A stretch of DNA of 64,000 bases, taken from positions 682,001 to 746,000 of the forward strand of contig JAFCMP010000146.1 of assembly GCA_017506865.1 (NCBI GenBank), given 5' to 3'. The notes beneath the pieces were generated by a model. That model did not search any database and was not told where the DNA came from. It was given only the letters and a program-made list of their open reading frames with translations. How positions within the stretch are numbered: position 1 is the first letter of the stretch; each line of letters begins with the position of its first letter. A program made the translations under genes and the position numbers. Positions 21,264 to 33,000 of this stretch are shown piece after piece. This DNA is from Tribonema minus. Taxonomy: Eukaryota > Sar > Xanthophyceae > Tribonematales > Tribonemataceae.

Positions 21264-24200
21264 CTATGTGCGCCAGTTGTCCGAGAGCTCGAGGGGGAAC
21301 GCCTTCTCGTCTTCCCACCACGTGCAAGTCTTGTACCCCTTGCGGAAGAAGGAGGCCACCTGGCCCTCGCCATCGTCCAGCTGCAGCGCGCTCGTGAGCG
21401 TGTCTTTGAATGCGCCCAGCGCTGGCCGGAACTTGGTCTTGCCCACCTGTCGTGAACGCGCCGCACACCAGGAGGAGAACGACAAGGCAAGAGTTAGGGT
21501 GTGATGGTGACTTCATATTCTTAACGTGTCACCATAATACAGCGAGTAAAACAGCGGTAGCGCTCAAGTTGAGGTTCTTCATTGCGAGCCACGCCAGCTC
21601 AAAGCGGATTCGACCATCTGAGCCACGCCAGCTCAAAAGCGGATTTGACCACCTGTCAGGCAATAAAGTAGTACACCCAGCCAATGCTCAGCAACTTGTG
21701 AGCCCCAGGTACTCCTTGCGAACAGTCCTCCAGCACGTTCAGCACCACCACGCACTACAAGTGACTTTTGAGCGCGCCCCCCCCCCCCCCCTCACCTGCT
21801 TGTAGCGCGCCGAGCCAATGTCGAGCAGGCTCTGGTACGCCCCCGGGTACACGCGGAACTGCGCCCCCTGGTAGTTGACCAGGTAGGGCGGCCTGGCGAG
21901 CGACTTGGAGTAAGCGCGCGTGCGCAGCAAGTACACCGGCTTGATCTGGCTCAGAAACTCGTAGTGCAGCGACTTCGGGGGAAAGGCGGGGAGGCCCAGG
22001 TCGCCGCGCTGCGAGTCTAACTTCAAGTTGAAGAAGACGATGGGCTTCTCGGGGTCCGCCTCGTGCAGCTTGCGCAGGTCGGGCAGCTCCTGGCAGGAGA
22101 AGATGATGGCCACATACATGTCCGTGTTGGGGATGGGGACGACCTCCCCCGACTTGCCCCCAAAGAACCCCGAGAAAATCTGTCAAGTGTGAAAGCGGGG
22201 GGTGGGGGGGGGGGGGGGGGCGCGCGCTGATCAGTTGGTGCCATGTGATTGTGATCGTGCTCACACTGCGATGAGAAAATGGTGGTGTGCATTGTCTGTG
22301 TCGTGAGCGCGCGCCGCCTGCTGCATCTTGTTCCGCAAATGAGCACTGAGAGAATGTGTGCAAGGTCACCGCAAAGGCAGATCGTGGGGGCAGACATGAG
22401 GGTGTGAGGTATAAACGACTCACCTCCACTTCATATGCTTGCGCTGATTCTTACTTCAAGTTGTACTTCAACAAACCTCAAAGTGCCTTCATTGGGCAGT
22501 GGGCTCTCAGTTGACATTTGAGCATCGTGACCTGAACCACATCGCAGCATGCGCTGTCATCGCCTACAGGCATTGTGTGCGTTACACTCAGGACAAACTT
22601 GCGCGGAAGCTACGCCATAAAAAACCATGACCATGACCAAATGACCACGTGATATGTACAGTACTTCATGTAGCAGTTGAAGTGGCTGACCTGGTCAAGC
22701 GACTGAGCCGTGCCCTTGATGTTGCTCCGGGCGGTGGTCAGCTTCACGCGAGGGAATAGTTCATCGGTGCCCTGTCGCACAGACAACACCGTTGCAGCAG
22801 CGCACAGGTGGTGAGCATGTTTGACGGCGAGCAGCACAACATGAACCATTCGTTTGTGGACCGCTACACAGCTATGTGTGCAAGCCATTAATGTCAGATC
22901 AGGCAGTACTGACATTATTTGCAGTGCAAGCATTCTGGGCCAGTGACACATTGAAGTATAACAGGGCTGTATAATACACCTGGAGGCATCACAACCACCT
23001 CTGATGCAAACCAGCTACTTGAACATGCTGCACAGCGGCTTGGTGACACCTACAAAAACCTCCATTTGTCCCGTTCTGACGAATAACTTGTTCAACACGC
23101 CGCTGGCAGCTACCACCACCAACTCCCTGCCTCAGCCGCCTACTGAACAATGATGACCATTCAGTTACTCATCATCAGATTACTTGATGTCACACTTTCA
23201 GTGAGTGCAGTTGTGTAGGCTGCATCAAGCCCAGGGAGTTTAAGGTGATGAACTCAGATGTTGCCCGTCGCTCGCTGCCACTTGGGCTCTGAGGCACACA
23301 AGGCGTTCAACGCAACTAGCTTCCTTGTAACAACTATGATGATCCTCCATTTATCCCATTGTGACCGGTGACTTGTCCAAAACGCTGCTGGCAGCAACCA
23401 CCAGCAACTCCCTGCCTCAGGCGCCTACTCGACAATTGTTAACCATCTAATTGCCAACAATCGGAATCACTTCATGTCACACTTTCAGTGACCGCACTTG
23501 TGTGGGACACATTACCCATCCTTTTCAAAATTGAAGGGAATTCAAACTAAAATTTGTCAATCCGTCACTTTGTCAATCTAACCGAGTTTTTTTGTAACAG
23601 TCGACACACGTAACTGCATTATCACGCCTCTTGGAAGTGAGCAGACACAGTGCACTGATTTGCCCGTCGCCATCAAACCCACGAGCACACCCACAAGCAG
23701 CTACTACACACACGCGAGCGCAGGTGCTATTTGCGTGGATATGCGGGCGACAATGTAGGCCGACAGCTCTGCACCTGCGCAGCAGTGCCGCCCGCAGCCT
23801 GTCTTTCCTCGCCCCCAGCCTTGAGACACATTCTGGACAACGTCACAGTACATCACAGTGAAGTACACAGCGGTCGCAGCGCTGACGACACAGCCGTTTC
23901 TCGTGGTGCGATCAGGATTGCTGCTGCGGCTACATCTATCGCCGCTGTTGCTGACGCCGGTGTGAGATGTGCTGGGTGTTTGATTAGTGTCAAAAAAATG
24001 CGACAACGGTGCTGCGCGAGGGCGATGTTCAGGATAACCGTGGCCAGCGGACAGGGCGCTCAGCTTCAGTTATCGACGTCTAACGCCGGCCGTGGCATCA
24101 CAAACCATCTTGCCCCCCCCCGCCAAAAGGCAGCAGTTTCAACTTTTCACCAGAGATCAGCAGAGTTCTTTTTTAATCAGGTCATCAAACTCACAAATTG

Positions 24201-26891
24201 TCTTTTTGATTGTTGGTAATTTCGAGACACATTGTCTTATCATTAAATTATCATGCCCATGGCAATTGAAATGATATCAGATAGTGCTTGTTGTGCGCTT
24301 GCGCTCCGAAGCACAGGCTTTTCAGCGCACTGCAACGCCGCAGTGCCGTATGCACGCACTTGAAGGTCACGATCATTCTGGGCACGATTGTTGCCACGTA
24401 ACGTCTCATCAGTGCACCTGCCCCATCAAAGTGCTGTTTTTCAACACACAAGCGCATAGGTGCACGTATAGCAAGTGTGCTGCACAGGCACAGCATGTGC
24501 TAAAGATATACAACATAGAGGAGCTGTTTTGACTTTACTTGCTAGATGCATCCTCTTGTACTATTGGACAAGTATACACACATCCATCAAACCTGCAACT
24601 CATATGTGAACTCTTTGCAATGACGGGAATTGCAACTAAGTGTAGAATACGAGACATCCTTCAAAAAATTCCAGCTGCAGCCCAGTGCACTTGTGTGAAA
24701 TTCATTCATTTCATTCATCAATTCATGTGCGCGCCGCACCTCGTCCTCCGATTTGTGGCAAATTCATGAATTCATTCATTTCATTCATTCATTCATGCGC
24801 GCGCCGCACCTCGTCCTCCACGGCGCGCTCCAGCTCCAGCTCGTCCGGCAGCAGCACGCTAACAAATTCATTCGATTCATTCATTCATTCATACGATTCA
24901 TTCAGTTATTCATATGCACTCACCTCGTCCTCCATTGCGCGCTCCAGCTCCAGCTCGTCCGGCAGCAGCACGCTCACAAATTCATACGATTCATCCAATC
25001 ATTCATGCGCACTCACCTCGTCCTCCACGGCGCGCTCCAGCTCCGGCTCGTCCGGCAGCAGCACGCTCACTCGCTTGCCCTCAATAGAGAAAAACTCCCC
25101 AAACTGCGATGCCAGCCGCACGTTGGCGCGCGATATGTCGTACGCGCTGCTGCTAGTGTCCTCCATAAAGTCCACCGACAGGGGCGGGAACTCCACCTCC
25201 ACCAGCTTGTAGCCGTCCTGAATGGCCTGGCGTCATAGCAACAGGGCGAAAATCATTGTTCTCTCGTGAGTGTTGAAATGCTTTGGAAGCACCATAAGAG
25301 TCACAAAGACGTGTATGTAGCAATGTGTTTTCATACCACAGCGGTCTCAGCAGCAATATCACGGTCCTACTGCAGGGCTGCGTTTGACCACTTGTGAGGT
25401 TCGTCAATTGTCAGGTTTGCAACCGATGAGAAACTGCTTATTACATTAGCAGGTCCACATTACTTGAAACATTGACAAACTTTGAATGGTACACACATCC
25501 TGGGCGGCGTCGCAATCCTGCAATACTGTAAGGCTCAGATCACCACCACATGAGTACATAGCGGACCAAACCGAAGCGTGTGCCAAAGATGCATATTCCT
25601 TCTGCAATTAGCACCACTTCACCAACATCAGCCATGTTGTGTGGACTGACAGCTTGGCTGAGAGACTGCTGTATGCATGCGAGGAAACTTTCAGATAAAG
25701 TGCACTCCTACGTAGGAGCCGTGATGTTACGTCATGGTTGTGCTGTTCACGTGTTCAGCGATTCACATGTACAATGTTTCCAATTCATGACATGCCTGAC
25801 CAAGAATGCAGTGGGTTTTATAACACCAAAAGCTATGGGTGCATACAGTGGTGAAGTTGCATACAGCGGCAAAGCTACAACCTGCATAGCCACGAGCTTG
25901 AAGTTCTAGCATCGACAAACCTGCAGCAGTGTGAAGGGCCAACAGGCTCTGCCAGCATACATGGCACCAACATGACAACGATGAAGTGTCAAATTGCAGT
26001 GGTGACATGCATTGATGCTGTAATGGCAGGATAATCATGTACATGTATCTGGACCTGCTGAGATCTTGATGCTCGAGCATGCAACATGATGTTATACATT
26101 GCTTTGAACATGGAACCAACGTGCGCACACACTCCAGAGCCATGCTCACCGGTGCTTGGGGCTTGCATAGCTTACCGGTTGCGGCGCCTCACCTTATTTG
26201 CCGCCTTGGCTGCCTGCTGTATACATTGCACGAATGTGGCTGGCGCAGGCTCATTTGACTCCAGAGGCTCCTCCTCCGCTGTCACCGCAGTCTGCTCCGC
26301 TGACATTGTGGTACACTGAAGGGGCAGCATCACCAGCAATAAATGCACAAAACACAGGATTGAGGCACCGCACAATTGTAGGACTCAAAGGGACCATGGT
26401 AGAGAAAATAGCACGGTAGAGAAAGAGTTGATGGCGCAGCAGAAAAGTTTTGGGAACGAGGATGCAAAACCTGCGCTGACCGATCGCCATGAACAAGGCC
26501 ATTCAAGCAAAGTGATCGTGTGCCACTCGTTATGCGCAGCGGTTGCAAGAGGGCAGGCGCATCCCGATTACGGCACAGACACATCGGCAGCTTTGACTCT
26601 GTTGGCGCGTGACTGTGTGACTGTGCATGCAAGAATCTGCGTTGGCAATGCCTCAATCGCAACGAATGGCGATCCGGCAACAATTACAATTGACACGGTC
26701 ATATGCTTGAAGTGCTGCTGAAAAGAACTCACTGCCAGTCTCACCTGCCTGGCGACACGAGCGCAAGCATGTTGTGCTCTATGCAAAGCTCTCCCGCTGC
26801 TGCCAGACCTGACCACCGCCGACGCCGGCGCAAACGCGTCCCCGCAGCTCAGCAGACTCGACCCCACCACGACAACCGCCACAGCTTTCAT
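21264..26891 (-). CDS. Plastid DUF1995-domain protein
   Basis: Six exons (26891-26745, 26315-26193, 25226-25017, 22771-22691, 22179-21796, 21446-21264), all phase 0 and GT-AG, give 375 residues ending in TAG. Residues 1-19 form a signal peptide and residues 18-23 read DAFAPA, the classical ASAFAP-type plastid signature of red secondary plastids. The mature part starts with CIQQAAKAA, then KLVEVEFPPLSVD, VSVLLPDEPEL, DMYVAIIFS, KPIVFFNLKLD and FRVYPGAYQSLLD. This series (helix rich in Gln/Ala, VEFPPL, LLPD, Asn after the hydrophobic strand, YPG) is that of the DUF1995 family, which includes the photosystem II assembly factor LPA3. A role in thylakoid or photosystem biogenesis is inferred from that. 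Exon 3's 3' end is repeated three times in intron 3. It shares a 166-bp divergent region with urease. Confidence 0.8.
21597..21660. repeat. 34-bp tandem duplication in DUF1995 intron 5
   Basis: Two adjacent copies of a unit beginning AGCCACGCCAGCTCAAA and ending in CGGATTCGACCATCTG differ by a few bases and one A insertion. Confidence 0.8.
23040..23520. repeat. Diverged direct duplication in DUF1995 intron 3
   Basis: Two segments of about 170 bp, starting near 23058 and 23340, share CCTCCATTT, CAACTCCCTGCCTCAG, GCCTACT and ATGTCACACTTTCAGTGA in the same order, with many substitutions. They are older than the fresh exon-border copies at the other end of the same intron. Confidence 0.75.
24721..25080 (-). 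repeat. Tandem copies of DUF1995 exon 3 end with ATTC microsatellite
   Basis: The end of exon 3 (sense strand VLLPDEPELERAVEDE, then GAG|GTGAGT) is followed in the intron by further copies. Measured at the plus-strand CACCTCG they begin at 25014 (used), 24921, 24807 and, shortened, 24737. The first two complete copies are nearly identical to the exon. The copy at 24921 keeps a GTGAGT donor; those at 24807 and 24737 have GTGCGG. Runs of ATTC/TGAA separate the units. Confidence 0.88.
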
Positions 26892-27057
26892 GTTGCCTCC
26901 CACGCGGTCGCGGCTGTGGGCGCTGGCGCGGTCGAGTCACTAGCCAGCGACTATGTTCGAACAGGGAACTTCTCTAAGGAAGTTGAACCAGTTTGTGAAG
27001 TTGATCTGCAGATCTGCCACAGCGTTCCACGGGCTGTGCAACGGATCCTGCCTTGCT
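26892..27057. promoter_or_regulatory. Compact divergent promoter region between DUF1995 gene and urease
   Basis: Only 166 bp lie between the two start codons. The segment contains a perfect inverted repeat AACTTC-N6-GAAGTT (26967-26984) and the palindrome GATCTGCAGATC (27003-27014). No TATA box is obvious. Both 5' UTRs must be short or the promoters must overlap. Factor binding to the palindromes is inference. Confidence 0.55.
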
Positions 27058-30000
27058 ATGAGGCTTGCACCCAGGGAAATTGAGAAGCTCAAACTTCATA
27101 ACGTGAGTTGCTCTGCAAGCGGTGCCGGAATCATGTGTATTTCCTGCCGCAATTGCATTACAGGCAGGTTTCCGATGATGATTGCAGGTCTGCTGACGGA
27201 CGGCATACGGCCGGGGACTGTGTGTCAAGCCTGCTCATACGAGAGGCTTCTTGCACATCATCATTGCTGCAAGCCACTGGCGGTGACCTTGCATGTATAT
27301 GCAAAGCTGATGCTCTTGCTTGAAATGTCCTCAGCTCTCGGGTTGCATGTGTTGCTGCGTGTTGGCGGCTCCTTCTAGGCCGGCTTCCTGGCGCAAAAGC
27401 GGCTGGCCAGGGGAGTGCGGCTGAACCTTCCGGAGGCCATAGCGCTCCTGGCGACGCAGGTGATTCCCGGCTGCGCAGGACTACGTCTGAAGCTCCTGTG
27501 CTGCTGCTGTACCTGCGTATTGCCTGACCAATGCGCAGCGATTTCAAGATGCTGACTGCATGCGAATTAGCGTCATTGGCATATGCATACTTTCGCTTCA
27601 TGAATACAGGCCAAGCATCACTGGCAGTTGGCGCCGCATACTAATGGCTGACGGTATGCTTGCGCAACTTATGAATCATCATGGGCCACATGCCGATTCT
27701 AGCTGCAACGAGCATTTATATTGCTTTGCAGTAGGGCTGGCATCGCCCTGCCTGCTCTGCTTGCAATCGATGTGCTGCTAGCCATGTCACGATATCGAGG
27801 CACCGTGTGAATCTGATGCGATGACTACTCTACCCCCCAGAGGCGGTCTCCGTTTGGAGTGCAGCTGCAAAACACAAGTACATGCGCATCACACACAACT
27901 ATGCAGTCCAGGGCCGCCAAAATTACGCGCCCTGTGCTGCCAGATGCACCAGTGCAGCACACGCTCATGACTTCCGGTGCACACACACCAACAATGCGAA
28001 TGCACACTTTGCAATCTCCGCTCACAGCTGCTGGAGCTCATTAGGGATGGGTTCTCGGTGGCGCAGCTCATGGACGTGGGCCGCAAGATGCTGGGGCTGA
28101 GGCAGGTGATGCCGGGCATTGCCGCGCTGCTGGATGAGGTTCAGGTGGAGGGAACCTTCCCAGATGGCACCAAGCTGGTGACAGTTCACCACCCGATCTC
28201 ACAGGTACGCGGCATGTAGACCTGTGTGTCAGAATTAGTGAAAGAGCACTTGCAAAATGGCTTATTGTGTGCAATTGTTGTTGAGATGCAAATACGGTTC
28301 GGGATGGGGTACGGCAATGAGGGGTTGTTTTCGATATCCTCTCATAGGCACCTATGAGATGCAAAGACCAGGGTGCCAACTGACACCTCCCCCCCCCGTC
28401 ATCACATAGCCAAGTGTGCGGCACTGCACACGTGTTACTGCCATGTCGCAGGAGCCCTGCTTCAATGTTTCACAATGCAGTCTCCACTCAGCCATGCAGC
28501 TTCTCAATCTGCAGGTGACGGTAGGGTGCATTCATGAGAGATGAGCAGCTCTATGATTGCCTGCTGATGATCGCAAGTAAGTCGCTACAAACATTGTTTG
28601 CGCAGCGATTATTCTCAGAGTCATGAAAAGTGGTATGCCCTCATACTTTTGGCGTGATGCAATTGCAGCCAGGTATAGGATGTGGCAGTTCAGTAGCTGA
28701 CGCTACAGCACACCATCATTCATGCCAATGCTTGCATGCATCTTGTCTGCAGGTGTCCACATCACCATGCTGGCTCGCACACAGCCCCTCGGTGGTTGTT
28801 ACAAGGCACTTGAAAAGAAACTTACGGTGGAAAGGTGTCATTACCAGCGTGCCAGGCAATTAGATAGCTGAGCTGTAACTCAAGTGAATGTGACAGACTA
28901 CCGGCTTTCAACGCTATATGCATTCCCGTAACCTCGCAAGGGACCTGAACCTTGTTGCTGCAGGATGCCTTCCCTGGTGTGTAGGGGCAAATGTTGTCAT
29001 GTTGAAACGAAGCATGAGGCATAGAAAAAGGTCCCATACGCACCACTTGATTCCCTGCACTTGTCTGCCCCTCAGTACTCATTGACACCACTGATTTTGA
29101 CACATGGGGGGGGTCCGTCAAGAGCACCCAAATAACATTATCTGCAGGGCCCCATACTGTTGATGCTAATGAATTAGGCCCAACTACTGTAAAACTAGAG
29201 GTACATGAACGTAACTGTCGTGCATCGTGCAGTGCCATGCATGTCGATGCTGCGATCAGTACTCGTGATCACATTATCACAGGGCAATCTCAAGATGCGC
29301 ATAACCATGTATGTACGCAGTCACTGGCGTGGCAGCGGAGCACTGCAGTCAGTGCTACGTCAAGCATGATACTTCAAGCACAAGGACAACCGCCTCTGAC
29401 ATCTGAATTGCCAAACCGCGCGTATCGTAGTGAGGCAGCACAATTGCCTGTCGCCGAAACATCCAGGCCTTTTCACGCTAACATGTCTCACACTGCCACG
29501 CTGTGAACCCAACTGTGCAGGAACATGGTGACCTGAATCTAGCACTGCAGGGATCGTTCCTACCCGTGCCCGATCCGGACTCGTTCCCCCCGCTTGAGCC
29601 GCACCTCAAGTCCATTGCGCCAGGCAAGGTGTTCACCGCGCCTGGAGTGCTGGACCTCAATGCGGGACGCGCCACACTGACGCTGGCAGTGACCAATTTG
29701 AGTGACAGGCCCATTCAGGTAAGGTGAAGTTGCACAGATGTGTTGTTTCAAAACGCGTCATTTTAGCCGGCGGTGAAGGCTGCAAGACTTGCCTTGACAT
29801 TGCTGGTGGCTCCGCACCCTGACAGGCGGACGCAGGCGAGGTGTGAATTCACGCACGTGAAATTGCTTCGTTGTGGGTGAATTCATGGGTGTGAAGCACA
29901 TCCACTTTGGGTCAGTATACAAACCTCATTCATGAGCTACATGCGCGTGCGAGGCGTCAGCACGGGATGGGGCTGCTTGCTGGTAATCTTTGTTAGTGTG

Positions 30001-33000
30001 TGCATGGTCACTGCACATCCAGTCAGAATAAAGAAGGCATTGATATGACACATGCTGGTGTGTGTCCAGGCATGCTCAGACGTGAATGACTCCGTGGACA
30101 GTGACAAGAGCCGCATTGCTCATATGCAATTGTATCAGAAGTTCATACTTTCAATGAGGTACTATACAGGCATTTGTACAAATCACATCTCCATGCGCAT
30201 GATGACATGCGGCCGGTACAGATACAATCAGCAACAGGTGAATGAGCAGGTTGCGCTGCTTTAAGCGGCATAGCTGTCTGGTTGTACATGTTCATACATT
30301 GCCAGCAAAGTATCATACTTCTATTAAAGGTCTTAGGGGGGTGAGGCACCATACTTGATACTTGGGTCAGCAGCTGGTATGGTGCTTCACTGCACAGAGG
30401 CCCTGCACGATACGCATGCTGTGAGAAAGAGGCTTCCGTGCGACGCCGTTATTGTCATTATGCATTGTGCAAGCCCCCCCCCCTGCGCGTTGTCTGTGCG
30501 CGACCGCACTGCTGCACATGACTCTGGTGCCCCCAGGTTCACCATGACTCTCTCTCTCTCAAATTGACACCCCATGTGCACTGGTCGCTGCGGCCCGACA
30601 GGTGGGGTCGCACTACCACTTCATTGAGACCAACCCGCAGCTGCGCTTCGACAGGGCCAAGGCGTACGGCAAGCGCCTGCACATACTGGCGGGCACGGTG
30701 AGACCAGAGTTCATTTTCATTGTAAGCTATGCATGAGATTAGGGAAGAGGGGGGGGGGGGGTGCGTTCTGAATTGAGGCAAGAGCCCCCACGGGGAGGGG
30801 GCAGGGGGAGTGGGGGCACTCATCGTCATGATGGTGCATCCCGCAAGTGTCTTGACTGGTGCGGGTGTAGTATTCTGGGGTGCCAGAAAATATGAGCACG
30901 CAGCAGGTGTGTAGCTGGATGCTAACCTCAGCAACGTGTGCGATTTGTGGTAAAATGAAAATAGCGACTCACTGAGGCACACAGTGACAAGTAGCGTGGA
31001 CAAGGGAACACATCAGCATCAGCAATTGTCAAAATTTGGCATACAACAAGCAAGGGTGGGCAAATCCGCTTCTGCCATTGTGGGTGTGTGGCGGGCAGGA
31101 CCACCAAGCAGGTGGGCCTGAACACAGACTGCATAACCCAGCATGGATTGCAGAAGCTGCGTATGCGATTCAGGTGCCAGGTGTGTTGCATGGCTTTCAG
31201 CAATGGCTGCTTCGCAGCGCGTCCTGAATATCTTTCCAATGGTGTGTTGATCCCTCACAGGCGGTGAGGTTTGAGCCGGGAGACACCAAGAGGGTCACGC
31301 TGGTCGACATTGCCGGCAACAAGTGAGTATGGTAGCCACGCATTGTCCAGGCTTTCCAGTGTTGCGGAGTTTGTGTAGCATGGGCTAATGCATGGCTGCC
31401 TGCTCTTCGGACAGTGATTCGAAGTTCCGTGTGGATTTGATTGGTCAGTGGGTAGGTAGGTAAATCTGAATGCAAGCGTGGCTGTACTCGATTGCGATGT
31501 CACAGAATACGTGACGACTTTGTATTGGATTTCAATTTGTTTGCTTCTTAAACCACACGAAATGCTTCCCCCAATCAACGGGTGAAAATGCAAAGGTGGT
31601 CACCTGATCAGCTGCAATGCAGCTGCCCACTCTTTGTCAAAGTTTAAATTTGTTGCATGTACCCCTGATTTGAACGCCGCGAGCGCTCGTTAAGGAGCAT
31701 GCCGCTCACTTGTAGGTGTAGGTGTGATCCCAAACTATCCCAGATTACCAGTCATGTGGCTGTGGAGGCCATGGCAGTCAAACAACATGTTGGCTCTCCT
31801 GTAAACTGAGACGTGCCGCCAATTTTCTTGTACGGGCAAGCAGGCATCGACATCGCCCAAGGCGCTGTTGGCATCAGAGATTACCAACGAAACTGTAGCC
31901 GTCAAGGTTCAACATGCACGGCATTGCAACAGTCCGCGGCTTCGCCATCTCTGTTGTGGCCAGCACGCCACTGGCATACGACGGTTGCGCGACATGGCAG
32001 ATGCGCTGTGATGAAGCCAGCATCTCACTGGCAAATCTGTAGCACGTAACATGGCAGCCATGCTGTCATTCACACCAAGGCAATGTTGCAAGGATGCCAT
32101 AAGTCCGAGCGCATGACGGTGCACTGCGTTCCCTGTGACCCCATGCATCCGCTCAACCCTGAGACTGTACGCAAATGCTGCACCTGCGCGAAGGCCGCAT
32201 CTCATTCCGAATGTACATGGAAGTACCGCGCCCAACGGATCAGCTCGCCAGCTCAGTGACAATAACACGCTTGTCATGTATGTGCATGCAGGGTGGTGCA
32301 CGGTGGCAACAACCTCTGCAACGGTGCCGTCTCCGCAGACGCTCTGGAGGGTGTCATGACGCGTGTCACCGAAGGGGGTTTCGCTCACCAGGCTGAGGAG
32401 CCTGCTGCGGAGCAGGCCGCCAAGCCCAAGAAGCAGAAGGCGGATGGCACCAACGGCCAGGTTCGTACGCACGCGGTTCATGCTGTTTGTACATGCTGCA
32501 TGTACAAGCGCAATTATGGTGACACCTGCTCGATCACCGTTGGTCAAGTGTCGAGCTGCCATTGTATGCCCGTCAGTGACCTTCCTTGAGAGAGTTAGGG
32601 CACGAGCGCTGGTGCAAAGTAACGCACTTTGTGCTCACCTCCGCCCAGTCGCCATCAACAGCTTGCATTTACTGCTATGTAAAAGTAATGCGCTCTAATA
32701 GCAAACAGCTCAGAAACACGACTACCTCAACAGCAGCTGCAAGTCTCCGCTGCCGATCATCGCTGCTGCTGCTGCGCAGGCGACACGCAAACACCACGCC
32801 ACCACGTCTGTACCATCATGCTGTATGCTGTACGTACAAGCATGTGCATGCGCTATGACGCTCACAAAGCACATGCTGGTCGCTGCCACATTGCAGGTGA
32901 CACGCGAGCACTATGCCACCATGTATGGGCCCACCACAGGCGACGTCGTGCGCCTGGGCGACACGGAGCTGTACGTGCGCATAGAGCGCGACCACACTGT

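Noticed and set aside
21755..22429. A 224-codon minus-strand frame overlapping DUF1995 exon 5
   Set aside because: Wrong frame of a GC-rich exon; the correct frame carries the DUF1995 motifs and is bounded by splice sites.
23704..24219. Open frames of 100 and 162 codons in DUF1995 intron 3
   Set aside because: No recognisable domain or splice pattern, and low-complexity Ala/Ser content. They were left as intron sequence.
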